Origin: Streptomyces tubercidicus
GTDB lineage: Bacteria > Actinomycetota > Actinomycetes > Streptomycetales > Streptomycetaceae
Assembly: GCF_027497495.1 (NCBI RefSeq)
Contig: NZ_CP114205.1
Span: 4,030,001 to 4,094,000 of the forward strand
Direction of reading: 5' to 3'
DNA length: 64,000 nt
In this document: one piece after another, positions 44,720 to 52,349 of the stretch
Layout of the letters: every line of letters starts with the position of its first letter
Position numbering within the stretch: the first letter of the stretch is position 1
Program-made: the position numbers and the translations under genes
Notes under the pieces: generated by a model
The model's database searches: none
What the model was told of the DNA's origin: nothing
The model's input: only the letters and a program-made list of their open reading frames with translations

Positions 44720-46345
44720 TCAGAACCGGTCCGGGGCCCGCTGCGGGAGCGGAGAGCCGGGGAGCAGGTCCCGCTTCTGGTTCTTCCGCTCCGCCGCGTG
44801 GGAGTCGGCCTTGGCCTTGCAGGTCACGTCCTTCGCCGGGAGCGTGCCGGTGAGCAGGTAGGTGTTGACCGTGCCGTCCGTGCACGCGTTGCCGTTCGGG
44901 TAGACGGCATGGCCCTCGCCGCCCAGGACGGTGAGCATTTTCGAGCCCTTCAGGTCGGCGTGCAGGGCCTGACCGCTGGGCAGCGGGGTCTGCGGATCCC
45001 ACTCGTTCTGGACGATCAGGGCGTCGGCCCTGTGGTTCACCTTGGTCGCCGGTTCCGCGGACTTGCCCCAGAAGGCACAGGGTTTGATGTTGGACGCGAA
45101 GTCACCGAAGAGCGGGTAACGGCCCTTGTCCTTGATGGCGTCCCGGCGGTAGCTCTCCGGATCGCGGGACCACGCGGCCGAGTTGTCGCCGCACACCACG
45201 GACCAGAAGCTTGCCGATCCGTTGTCGGCCGGCTCCTCGGCAGCGGCGGCTGTCGCCCCGGTGGTCCCCTCGGATCGGGCGAAGGGCGCGAGCTTCTTCC
45301 CGGAGACGGGCTTGCCGGCCGCGGCCTTCTTCAGCTCCACGACTCCCTCGGTGGCTTCCTTGGGGGTGAAGACCCCCTGGCGCATTCCGCTGCGGACGTC
45401 ATCACCGCTGACCGACCGCCCCTCTAGCTTGATGGGCTTCTCGTCGGCCTGTGCGACCAGGTCCCAGAGGGTCCGGTCGACCTTCTTCGGGGTGTCACCG
45501 AGGCCGTACTTGCCCGAACGCTCGGCGGCCCACTCGGTCCACCGGTCGAACGCGGGCTCGGCGCCCTCCGCCCACCACTGGATCATCCCTCGCCAGGCGC
45601 GCGCCGGATCGACCGCGCTGTCCAGCACGAACCGGTCGGTCCGGCCCGGGAAGAGCTGGGTGTAGACGGTGCCCAGGTAGGTGCCGTACGAGTACCCCAC
45701 GTACGAGATCTTCTTCTCACCGAGGACCGCCCGGATCAGGTCCATGTCACGCGCGGTGTTGCGCGTGGTGATGTGCGGGAGCCGGTCGCCCGCCTTCTTC
45801 TTGCACTTCTGCGCGAGGTCGCGTGCCCAGGCGACGTCCTTGGCGAAGGTCTCCTTCTTGTACGGCCGCAGCCAGGTCTGCTCCTTCGACCCCAGACCGC
45901 AGGAGACCGGGCTGCTCTGTCCCACCCCGCGCGGGTCGAAGCCGATGAGGTCGTACTTCTGCTGTGCGGACTTGGGGAGCTGATCCTGCATGCTGAGCGG
46001 CATGTAGAGCCCCGATGCCCCCGGGCCGCCAGGGTTGGAGAGCAGAACACCGTGCCGCTTACCGGGCGCGGTGCTCTTGATCCGGGATATGGCTATGTCG
46101 ATCCGCTTGCCCCCGGGGGCCCGGTAGTCCAGCGGCACCTTGATCTTGGCGCACTCGAACTCCGCCGGAGACTTGGCCTGGCACCGCTTCCACTGCGGCT
46201 TCTGCTGCACAAAACGGTCCAGCGCGCCCTTGGCGGCGGACGGGGTGGCGGCCGCGGCGGCGGTGGCCGTGGAGGTGGCGAGCGCGGGAGCCAGCAGCGC
46301 CGTGACACCGACAGCCAACAAGGGCGCGAGAGATCTTCTCCGCAC
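44720..46345 (-). CDS. Secreted alpha/beta hydrolase, tripeptidyl aminopeptidase-like
   Basis: 541 residues from a GTG behind GGAAGGA. A signal peptide (APLLAVGVTALLAPALATST, Ala-rich cleavage region near residue 33) leads to an alpha/beta-hydrolase fold. It has an oxyanion region LLSNPGGPGASGLYM, the nucleophile elbow GYSYGTYLG, the acid region NEWDPQTPLPSG and the catalytic His in GEGHAVYPNG. It matches the Streptomyces TAP/SlpD/SlpE family, which removes tripeptides from secreted protein N-termini. Four or more cysteines suggest disulfides. Exact specificity is not visible. Confidence 0.9.
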   Translation of the reverse strand: MRRRSLAPLLAVGVTALLAPALATSTATAAAAATPSAAKGALDRFVQQKPQWKRCQAKSPAEFECAKIKVPLDYRAPGGKRIDIAISRIKSTAPGKRHGVLLSNPGGPGASGLYMPLSMQDQLPKSAQQKYDLIGFDPRGVGQSSPVSCGLGSKEQTWLRPYKKETFAKDVAWARDLAQKCKKKAGDRLPHITTRNTARDMDLIRAVLGEKKISYVGYSYGTYLGTVYTQLFPGRTDRFVLDSAVDPARAWRGMIQWWAEGAEPAFDRWTEWAAERSGKYGLGDTPKKVDRTLWDLVAQADEKPIKLEGRSVSGDDVRSGMRQGVFTPKEATEGVVELKKAAAGKPVSGKKLAPFARSEGTTGATAAAAEEPADNGSASFWSVVCGDNSAAWSRDPESYRRDAIKDKGRYPLFGDFASNIKPCAFWGKSAEPATKVNHRADALIVQNEWDPQTPLPSGQALHADLKGSKMLTVLGGEGHAVYPNGNACTDGTVNTYLLTGTLPAKDVTCKAKADSHAAERKNQKRDLLPGSPLPQRAPDRF

Positions 46346-46522
46346 GTAATCGTTCCTTCCGGTCGCGTGTTCGGACAGGAACGATCATTCAGCGGGCGTG
46401 CGTCACTCACATCCGCCGCGCGGCCCCACTGCCCTCCCTCTTGGGAGGGATACGACGGGCCTATATGGCTCCCTTGGCGTAGGGATGTTCGGTGCCGGGC
46501 GTCGGCCATCGGCCATACGCGG

Positions 46523-46569
46523 CCGGGCCGGGCCCGTCACCCCGGTGAAGGGGGACGGGCCCGGCCCGG
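46523..46569 (-). terminator. DUF5324 terminator
   Basis: A 16-bp perfect stem (46523-46538 with 46554-46569) with an inner cccc/gggg extension, about 50 bp after the stop at 46616. Confidence 0.8.
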
Positions 46570-46615
46570 TCAAGGTGTCACGGGTCCGGCGGGTGAGCCT
46601 GCCGGGGCTCCGGTG

Positions 46616-47326
46616 TCAGGCCTTGCCGCCGCGGCGTTCGTCGGCCTCGGTCTGTTTGGCCTGGACGTCGGGGTCCAGGGGGGCGCCCTCGCTGCCGTCG
46701 ACCGCGCTCAGCCGGCCGCGGTCGCTGACCTCGGTGGGCGCCGGGGGCTCGACCAGCCAGTCCGGGTTGGCCTGCTTGTCCCACCACTTCCAGGCGGCGA
46801 TCGCCCCGCCGGCCAGGATGCCCAGTACGGTGAGGCGCTTGGCGAGCTTGCCGCACTTGGCGCGGCGGCTGTGCTTCTTCTGGAGCTTGGCGATCTCGGC
46901 GGCGGTCACCTGGCCGCGGAGCGCGGCGAGCGCGGCGGTACCGCGGGCCAGAGCCTCCTCGCGCACCGGCTCGGCCGCGGCGCGGGCGTGGGTCACCGCG
47001 TGCTCCAGCCGCGGTGCGGTGTAGTCGGCCGCCTGGCGGGCCGCCTTACGGGTCCGGCAGGCAGCCCGGGTCGCTGCGGCGTCCACCTTGGGCGGCAGCG
47101 TGCCACGGGCGTGCTCGATACGCGGGTGCAGATGCGCGTCGTACTGCACACGTGCCTGATGAGCGGCCTCGGTCACCTTGGGAGCCGCTCGCGTGCGGGC
47201 CTCGTGAGCGAAGTGCACGGCGGCTTCCTTGGCCGTACCGGCATACGGAGCCACCACCTCCGCGGCGTGCCGCACGCTGTCCTTGGCCGTATCGGTCGCG
47301 GCGCGCACGCTTTTCTTGCGGGTCAC
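46616..47326 (-). CDS. DUF5324 family protein
   Basis: 236 residues from a GTG behind GAGGAGGAGG. The first 150 residues form a long Ala/Arg-rich amphipathic helical region with apolipoprotein-like heptads. A basic patch precedes one membrane helix (LTVLGILAGGAIAAWKWWDK) and a Pro/Asp-rich hydrophilic tail. It matches the DUF5324 family of Streptomyces. The function is unknown. The shape suggests a membrane-tethered coiled-coil or lipid/DNA-contacting protein, which is inference. Divergent from ppiA. Confidence 0.8.
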   Translation of the reverse strand: MTRKKSVRAATDTAKDSVRHAAEVVAPYAGTAKEAAVHFAHEARTRAAPKVTEAAHQARVQYDAHLHPRIEHARGTLPPKVDAAATRAACRTRKAARQAADYTAPRLEHAVTHARAAAEPVREEALARGTAALAALRGQVTAAEIAKLQKKHSRRAKCGKLAKRLTVLGILAGGAIAAWKWWDKQANPDWLVEPPAPTEVSDRGRLSAVDGSEGAPLDPDVQAKQTEADERRGGKA

Positions 47327-47645
47327 GGGATCCTCCTCCTCGGTGGCGTGTCCGGGGCTTGGGGGTTGGTCCCCCGTGTCTTCTCTGTCGCCTGTCCACC
47401 CGTTTGGAGATCATGCCCGCTCATGCGTCGCACGGCATGTGCGAGCGGGCATCCGGGTCATTACGGACCTTCCGGAGTCTTGTTGACGACAATGCCACGA
47501 TTCGCCGCTCCCGGCGCAGGAAATCCATGCGAAAACCGTCAACAGATGCGGGCAGGACGGCGCGCACGGGCGGCACGGAGGCCATTGGCGGGCCGGTCCA
47601 TGCGAGGATCAGGAATCGTCAGTGAAGACTTATGGAAGGTAGATC
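47327..47645. promoter_or_regulatory. Divergent DUF5324 / ppiA region
   Basis: 319 bp without a gene. A 9-bp inverted repeat (47414-47422 with 47443-47451) encloses a smaller catgc/gcatg dyad, a possible nested operator or leader hairpin. No clear promoter hexamers were identified. Confidence 0.4.
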
Positions 47646-48173
47646 GTGGCTGAGCAGCTCTACGCCACCCTGAAGACGAACCAGGGCGACATCGAGATTC
47701 GGCTCCTGCCGAACCATGCACCGAAGACGGTCAAGAACTTCGTCGAGCTCGCCAAGGGTGAGCGGGAGTGGACCCACCCGGCGACCGGTAAGAAGTCCAC
47801 GGACCGGCTCTACGACGGCACCGTCTTCCACCGGGTGATCAGCGGTTTCATGATCCAGGGCGGCGACCCGCTGGGCAACGGCACCGGCGGCCCCGGCTAC
47901 GAGTTCGGGGACGAGTTCCACCCCGACCTGGCCTTCAACAAGCCGTACCTGCTGGCCATGGCCAACGCCGGGCCCGGCACCAACGGCTCGCAGTTCTTCG
48001 TCACCGTCGGGGCGACCGCCTGGCTGACCGGCAAGCACACCATCTTCGGTGAGGTCAGCAACGACGCGAGCAAGAAGGTCGTCGACGCCATCGCCGCCAC
48101 CCAGACCAACCCGCGCACCGACCGTCCGCTCCAGGACGTGGTGATCGAGTCGGTGGTCATCGAGACCCGCTGA
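47646..48173 (+). CDS. ppiA: Cyclophilin-type peptidyl-prolyl isomerase
   Basis: 175 residues from a GTG behind GGAAGG. It has no signal peptide, so it is cytosolic. The catalytic core has FHRVISGFMIQGGDPLGNGT, with the active-site Arg and Gln/Phe, and TNGSQFFVT. It speeds cis-trans isomerisation of proline peptide bonds. It corresponds to the PpiA found close to the origin in mycobacteria. The rhomboid gene follows after 152 bp and a terminator-like hairpin. Confidence 0.94.
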   Translation: MAEQLYATLKTNQGDIEIRLLPNHAPKTVKNFVELAKGEREWTHPATGKKSTDRLYDGTVFHRVISGFMIQGGDPLGNGTGGPGYEFGDEFHPDLAFNKPYLLAMANAGPGTNGSQFFVTVGATAWLTGKHTIFGEVSNDASKKVVDAIAATQTNPRTDRPLQDVVIESVVIETR

Positions 48174-48211
48174 CCCGCGTCACGAGCCCCGGCCGGATCC
48201 GGGGAACCATT

Positions 48212-48244
48212 GCGCCCCGCCCGGTCGTACATCAGGCGGGGCGC
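48212..48244 (+). terminator. ppiA terminator
   Basis: Ten-bp stem (48212-48221 with 48235-48244) and a 13-nt loop, 38 bp after the stop. Confidence 0.65.
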
Positions 48245-48325
48245 GACGCTCGTCCACGGGGCGGAGGCCGGGCGGAAAAGGCGTCGTGCCGACGCGCCCG
48301 GACGGAGAAGAGGACGAGGGGACGG

Positions 48326-49237
48326 ATGGACCAGGTGCCAGGCAGCCCGAAGGAGCCGCAGGACGTACGGGGTGACGAGGGCCTGCCGGGCTGCCACCGC
48401 CACCCGGATCGCCCCACCGGCATCCGCTGCACCCGCTGTGACCAGCCCATATGCCCTGAGTGCATGATCAGTGCCTCGGTCGGCTTCCAGTGCCCGGACT
48501 GCGTACGCAACGGTGCCGGCACCGGCCATGCTCCGCAGGCCGCCGCGCCGCGCACGATCGCGGGCGGCACGATCGCGGCCGATCCGCGGCTGATCACCAA
48601 GATCCTGCTGGGCATCAACGCCGCCCTGTTCATCGCCGTGCTGGCGACCGGCGGTGAGATGAGCGAGCTGGTCGACCGGCTCGCTCTGCTCGGGCTCGAT
48701 CAGTACGGGTATCAGCCCGTCGGCGTGGCCGCGGGCGAGTGGTACCGCCTGCTGACCGCGATGTTCCTGCACCAGCAGATCCCGCACTTCGCGTTCAACA
48801 TGCTCTCGCTGTGGTGGCTGGGGCCGCCACTGGAAGCGGCGCTCGGCCGGCTGCGGTTCACCGCGCTCTATCTGCTCGCCGGCCTGGGCGGCAGCGCCCT
48901 GTCGTATCTCCTCGCGGCGCAGGGCCAGCCCTCACTGGGTGCGTCCGGAGCGATCTTCGGGCTGCTCGGTGCGACGGCGGTGCTCCTGCGGCGGCTGAAT
49001 TACGACATGAAGCCGGTGCTGATCCTGCTCGGCATCAACCTGGCCTTTACGTTCCTGTGGCCGCACATCGCCTGGCAGGCCCATGTCGGCGGCCTGGTGG
49101 TGGGCGCCGCGGTGGCGTTCGGGATGGTGCATGCGCCGCGCGAGCGCCGGACGCTGATGCACGTGGCGACCTGCGCGGTGGCGTTCCTGGCGGTCATCGC
49201 GGTGGTATGCGTACGGACCCTGCAGCTGGTGGGCTGA
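48326..49237 (+). CDS. Rhomboid intramembrane serine protease with zinc-ribbon N-terminus
   Basis: 303 residues. The N-terminal 65 residues carry paired Cys/His motifs (CHRHPDRPTGIRCTRCDQ, CPECM, CPDCV), a B-box-like zinc site on the cytosolic side. Six or seven membrane helices follow. The catalytic serine is Ser207 in GASGAIFG and the catalytic histidine is His253 in AHVGGLVVG. The conserved HFAFNMLSLWWLGPPLEAAL helix carries the loop-1 region. It cleaves membrane proteins within the bilayer; targets are unknown. The ATG follows GAGGGGAC. Confidence 0.93.
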   Translation: MDQVPGSPKEPQDVRGDEGLPGCHRHPDRPTGIRCTRCDQPICPECMISASVGFQCPDCVRNGAGTGHAPQAAAPRTIAGGTIAADPRLITKILLGINAALFIAVLATGGEMSELVDRLALLGLDQYGYQPVGVAAGEWYRLLTAMFLHQQIPHFAFNMLSLWWLGPPLEAALGRLRFTALYLLAGLGGSALSYLLAAQGQPSLGASGAIFGLLGATAVLLRRLNYDMKPVLILLGINLAFTFLWPHIAWQAHVGGLVVGAAVAFGMVHAPRERRTLMHVATCAVAFLAVIAVVCVRTLQLVG

Positions 49238-49254
49238 GGGTCCGTCCCGTCACG

Positions 49255-49493
49255 TTGTCCACAGTGCGTGGCCGATCTTGTGCATGCTGTGCGGAACGTT
49301 CGTTCCGTTCCGCTCCAGCCTGCGTTTCCCCAGCAAGGACAGGGGGAGCCGACGGCCGACGGAGGGTGCCGCCGATCACACCGGCGTCAACCTCCGGAGG
49401 GTTATCCACAGATCTTCTGAAGTTTTCCCCGGCTGTGGATAACTGTGTGGATGGCCTTGGGCAGGGCTTGCGCTACTTCCACTGTGTGGATAC
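49255..49493. other. DnaA-box cluster outside oriC
   Basis: A perfect TTGTCCACA (49255-49263), a perfect inverted pair TTATCCACA (49402-49410) and TGTGGATAA (49434-49442), and two partial boxes TGTGGATGG (49446-49454) and TGTGGATAC (49485-49493, in the end of crgA). It lies between the convergent stops of the rhomboid gene and crgA. The pair forms an 11-bp inverted repeat around an AT-richer core. Probably a DnaA-titrating site. Confidence 0.7.
49291..49313. terminator. Hairpin between rhomboid gene and crgA
   Basis: gcggaac (49291-49297) pairs with gttccgc (49307-49313); an alternative shorter stem lies inside. It is a modest two-way terminator candidate. Confidence 0.45.
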
Positions 49494-49727
49494 GCCGAAG
49501 CCCACCGCGATGAAGCCGAAGCCGCACACGATGTTCCAGTTGCCCATCGCCCCGATCGGCAGATCGCCCTCGGACACGTAGAACATCACGATCCACACCA
49601 GCCCGATCAGGAACATCGCCAACATCAGCGGCGCCACCCAACCGCGGCCTGAGCTCATCTTCAGGTTGGTGGTCTTCGCCGGCGGCGGCGTGAAGTCGTC
49701 CTTCTTGCGGATCCGTGACTTCGGCAC
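49473..49727 (-). CDS. crgA: Cell-division protein CrgA
   Basis: 84 residues from a GTG behind CAGGAGAG. The N-terminus is PKSRIRKKDDFTPPPAKTTN. Two membrane helices follow (PLMLAMFLIGLVWIVMFYV and NIVCGFGFIAVGFGVS). This is the standard CrgA layout and length. In Streptomyces CrgA inhibits or times FtsZ-ring assembly and septation during aerial growth; in mycobacteria it binds divisome proteins. It lies divergent to the DUF881 gene and 5 kb from the pknB-pbpA-rodA operon, as in other actinomycetes. Confidence 0.95.
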   Translation of the reverse strand: MPKSRIRKKDDFTPPPAKTTNLKMSSGRGWVAPLMLAMFLIGLVWIVMFYVSEGDLPIGAMGNWNIVCGFGFIAVGFGVSTQWK

Positions 49728-49907
49728 GAGGAACTCTCCTGTCGATGCGCTGCTCCCCCGCTCTCGGCGTCGCCTGAGCGGGCGGTGCCCCCTCCGCGGG
49801 GGAGTGATGAGGTGTGCGCCAGGGCGCGGACGCGGTGGGGAGCGGATTCCATTTTCGGGCGTCCGTTAGCGTAGTGCTTCCCTGGCGTCGTAAGGAGTAA
49901 GGGTACG
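49728..49907. promoter_or_regulatory. Divergent crgA / DUF881 promoter region
   Basis: 180 bp with no gene. No clear consensus promoter was picked out. Confidence 0.35.
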
Positions 49908-50678
49908 TTGAGCAATTCCGCTGACTCCCCCGACCGCCCCACCCGTTTCCGCCTGCGGCCCGTGCGGCTCCTCACCCTGGTCGTCTTCGCCCTCGCCGGG
50001 CTGCTGTTCTGGCTGAGCTTCGACACCGCGCGCGGCACGAATCTGCGCTCGGACGACTCGATGCTGCGGCTGTCCGACCTCATCCAGGAACGCAGCCACA
50101 AAAACGGCGCCCAGGACGACCGTAACGGCACCCTGCGGGAAGAGGTCGACGCGCTCGCCCAGCGCGACAACGGCAGCTCCCGGGCCGAGGAGGCCAAGCT
50201 CAAGGCGCTGGAGAAGAACGCCGGTACCAAGGGGCTGAAGGGCCAGGGCGTGACGGTCACACTCACCGACGCCCCGCCGAACGCCACCGCCAAGATCCCT
50301 GGCTTGCCCGAGCCGCAGCCCAACGACCTCGTCATCCACCAGCAGGATCTGCAGGCCGTGGTGAACGCCCTGTGGCAGGGCGGCGCCAAGGGCATCAAGG
50401 TCATGGACCAGCGGCTGATCTCCACCAGCGCGGTGCGCTGCGTCGGCAACACCCTGATCCTCCAGGGCCGGGTCTACTCCCCGCCGTACAAGGTCACCGC
50501 CGTCGGCGACCGCGAGGCCCTCACCAACGCGCTGACCGCCTCCCCCGCCATCCAGAACTATCTCCAGTACGTGAACGCCTACGGCCTGGGCTGGAAAGTC
50601 GACCAGCACGAGGCGGTGACTCTTCCCGGCTACTCCGGCACAGTGGATCTCCACTACGCACAGCCTGTGAAGCCGTAG
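49908..50678 (+). CDS. DUF881 family membrane protein
   Basis: 256 residues from a rare TTG start at 49908, chosen for TAAGGAG upstream and because the family N-terminus begins shortly after. An N-terminal membrane helix (LLTLVVFALAGLLFWLSFDT), a coiled-coil-like charged segment, and the extracellular DUF881 domain follow (GQGVTVTLTDAPPNATAKIP; VNALWQGGAKGIKVMDQRLI; ILQGRVYSPPYKVTAVGD). DUF881 proteins occur near crgA and division genes in actinobacteria and resemble the YlxW/YlxX proteins of firmicutes. The function is unknown. The class E sortase gene starts 37 bp later. Confidence 0.88.
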   Translation: MSNSADSPDRPTRFRLRPVRLLTLVVFALAGLLFWLSFDTARGTNLRSDDSMLRLSDLIQERSHKNGAQDDRNGTLREEVDALAQRDNGSSRAEEAKLKALEKNAGTKGLKGQGVTVTLTDAPPNATAKIPGLPEPQPNDLVIHQQDLQAVVNALWQGGAKGIKVMDQRLISTSAVRCVGNTLILQGRVYSPPYKVTAVGDREALTNALTASPAIQNYLQYVNAYGLGWKVDQHEAVTLPGYSGTVDLHYAQPVKP

Positions 50679-50715
50679 CCCGCACACCGCGGGCGCCGGG
50701 GAGGGGCGGGGCCGG

Positions 50716-51438
50716 ATGACGCTGCGGGGCGGGACGACGGTGCGCTGGATCGTACGGACGCTCAGCGAGATCTGTGTCACCGTCGGCGCACTCATCGTGC
50801 TCTTCGTGACCTACCTCCTCTTCTGGACCGGCGTACGGGCCGACAGCGCCATGGACGGCGAGATCGGCAGGCTCCAGCAGCAGTGGTCCACGGGCCCGGT
50901 CGCGGCCCCCGGCAGCACACCGGCGCCCGACGGCGACGCCACTCCGGCCGCGCGGCCCCGCCGCTACACCCCGGGCGCTTCCTTCGCCGTCATGTACATC
51001 CCGCGCCTGGGCGCCGACTGGACCAAGCCCGTCCTGGAGGGCACCGCCACCGACGTCCTCCAGCGCGGCCTCGGCCACTACGCCCGCACCGCCCGCCTCG
51101 GCGAGATCGGCAACTTCTCCGTCGCCGGTCACCGCCGCACCTATGGCGACCCCTTCAAGGACTTCCCACGGCTGCGCCCCGGCGACGCGGTGGTGCTGAG
51201 CGACGGCACGACCTGGTTCACCTACCGCATCGACAACCGGCCCTATACGACGCTGCCCGGCGACATCGGGGTGATCGACCCCGTACCGCGGAAGTCCGGC
51301 TTCAACGGCCCCGGGCGCTATCTCACGCTGACCACCTGCGAGCCGGAATGGGGCCACAGCCACCGGCTGATCGCCTGGGCACACCTGGATTCCACCCAAC
51401 CCGTGGCGCAGGGAAGGCCATCGGCTTTGACCAGCTGA
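50716..51438 (+). CDS. Class E sortase
   Basis: 240 residues. One N-terminal membrane helix (EICVTVGALIVLFVTYLLFW) and an extracellular sortase domain with the catalytic His in AGHRRTYGDPF and Cys208 in LTLTTCEPEW; an Arg follows in SHRLIAW. Sortases cut sorting signals (LAxTG for many class E enzymes) and link the protein to peptidoglycan. The linker after the helix is Pro/Ala-rich. It is the first of three sortase genes in 4 kb. No substrate gene with a sorting signal was seen in the window. Confidence 0.9.
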   Translation: MTLRGGTTVRWIVRTLSEICVTVGALIVLFVTYLLFWTGVRADSAMDGEIGRLQQQWSTGPVAAPGSTPAPDGDATPAARPRRYTPGASFAVMYIPRLGADWTKPVLEGTATDVLQRGLGHYARTARLGEIGNFSVAGHRRTYGDPFKDFPRLRPGDAVVLSDGTTWFTYRIDNRPYTTLPGDIGVIDPVPRKSGFNGPGRYLTLTTCEPEWGHSHRLIAWAHLDSTQPVAQGRPSALTS

Positions 51439-51519
51439 CCCACCTGGCCCCGCCCTCGCCCCTTACTCTGGTGTCGCAATCGACATCGTCATCGGCATCG
51501 GCAAGGGGACAGCGACAGC

Positions 51520-51696
51520 ATGTACGGCTGGATCTGGCGGCATCTGCCGGGCAACACATGGGTGAAGGCGCTGATTTCCCTGGTGCTCGTGCTGGCGGTC
51601 GTCTTCGTGCTTTTCCAGTACGTCTTTCCGTGGGCGGAGCCGCTGCTCCCCTTCAATGACGTCACTGTCGATGAAGGGATGGCAGGCGCCCGATGA
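51520..51696 (+). CDS. Small 58-residue membrane protein
   Basis: The ATG at 51520 follows AAGGGGAC. The protein begins MYGWIWRHLPGNTWVKAL, has one membrane helix (LISLVLVLAVVFVLFQYVF) and a short acidic outer end. Its stop overlaps the pabA start (ATGA), so it is translationally coupled. The family is not recognised with a function; it is conserved by position in Streptomyces as far as I recall. Confidence 0.8.
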   Translation: MYGWIWRHLPGNTWVKALISLVLVLAVVFVLFQYVFPWAEPLLPFNDVTVDEGMAGAR

Positions 51697-52349
51697 CCGC
51701 ACGGATTCTCGTCGTCGACAACTACGACAGCTTCGTCTTCAACCTCGTCCAGTACCTCTACCAACTCGGCGCCGAATGTGAGGTGCTGCGCAACGACGAG
51801 GTCGAGACGCGGCATGCCCAGGACGGCTTCGACGGGGTGCTGCTGTCGCCCGGACCCGGTACGCCCGAGCAGGCCGGCGTCTGCGTCGACATGGTCCGGC
51901 ACTGCGCGGACACCGGCGTCCCGGTCTTCGGCGTCTGCCTGGGCATGCAGTCGATGGCGGTCGCGTACGGCGGTGTGGTGGACCGCGCCCCCGAGCTGCT
52001 GCACGGGAAGACCTCGCTGGTCCACCACGAGGACGCCGGTGTCTTCTCCGGGCTGCCGTCCCCCTTCACCGCCACCCGCTATCACTCCCTGGCGGTCGAG
52101 CCGGACACCGTCCCCGACGAACTGATCGTCACGTCCTGGACGGAGGCCGAGGACGTCCCCGGCGGACGGATCGTCATGGGCCTGCGGCACCGCGAACTCC
52201 CGGTCGAGGGCGTGCAGTTCCACCCCGAGTCGGTACTGACGGAGTGGGGGCACCGGATGCTCGCCAACTGGCTCGTCGAATGCGGCGACAAGGGGGCGGT
52301 GGAGCGCTCGACGGGGCTGGCCCCAGTGGTCGGCAAGGCAGGCGGGTGA
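51693..52349 (+). CDS. pabA: Glutamine amidotransferase, aminodeoxychorismate/anthranilate synthase component II
   Basis: 218 residues. A class I glutamine amidotransferase: nucleophile Cys82 in GVCLGMQ, with His177 and Glu179 in FHPESV completing the triad. The start is ILVVDNYDSFVFNLVQYL and LLSPGPGTPEQAG is the oxyanion loop. It supplies ammonia for p-aminobenzoate (folate) or anthranilate synthesis with a component I encoded elsewhere. It sits between sortase genes with four-base overlaps at both ends, an odd place for a folate enzyme but the same as in other Streptomyces. pabA against trpG cannot be settled from sequence alone. Confidence 0.88.
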   Translation: MTARILVVDNYDSFVFNLVQYLYQLGAECEVLRNDEVETRHAQDGFDGVLLSPGPGTPEQAGVCVDMVRHCADTGVPVFGVCLGMQSMAVAYGGVVDRAPELLHGKTSLVHHEDAGVFSGLPSPFTATRYHSLAVEPDTVPDELIVTSWTEAEDVPGGRIVMGLRHRELPVEGVQFHPESVLTEWGHRMLANWLVECGDKGAVERSTGLAPVVGKAGG

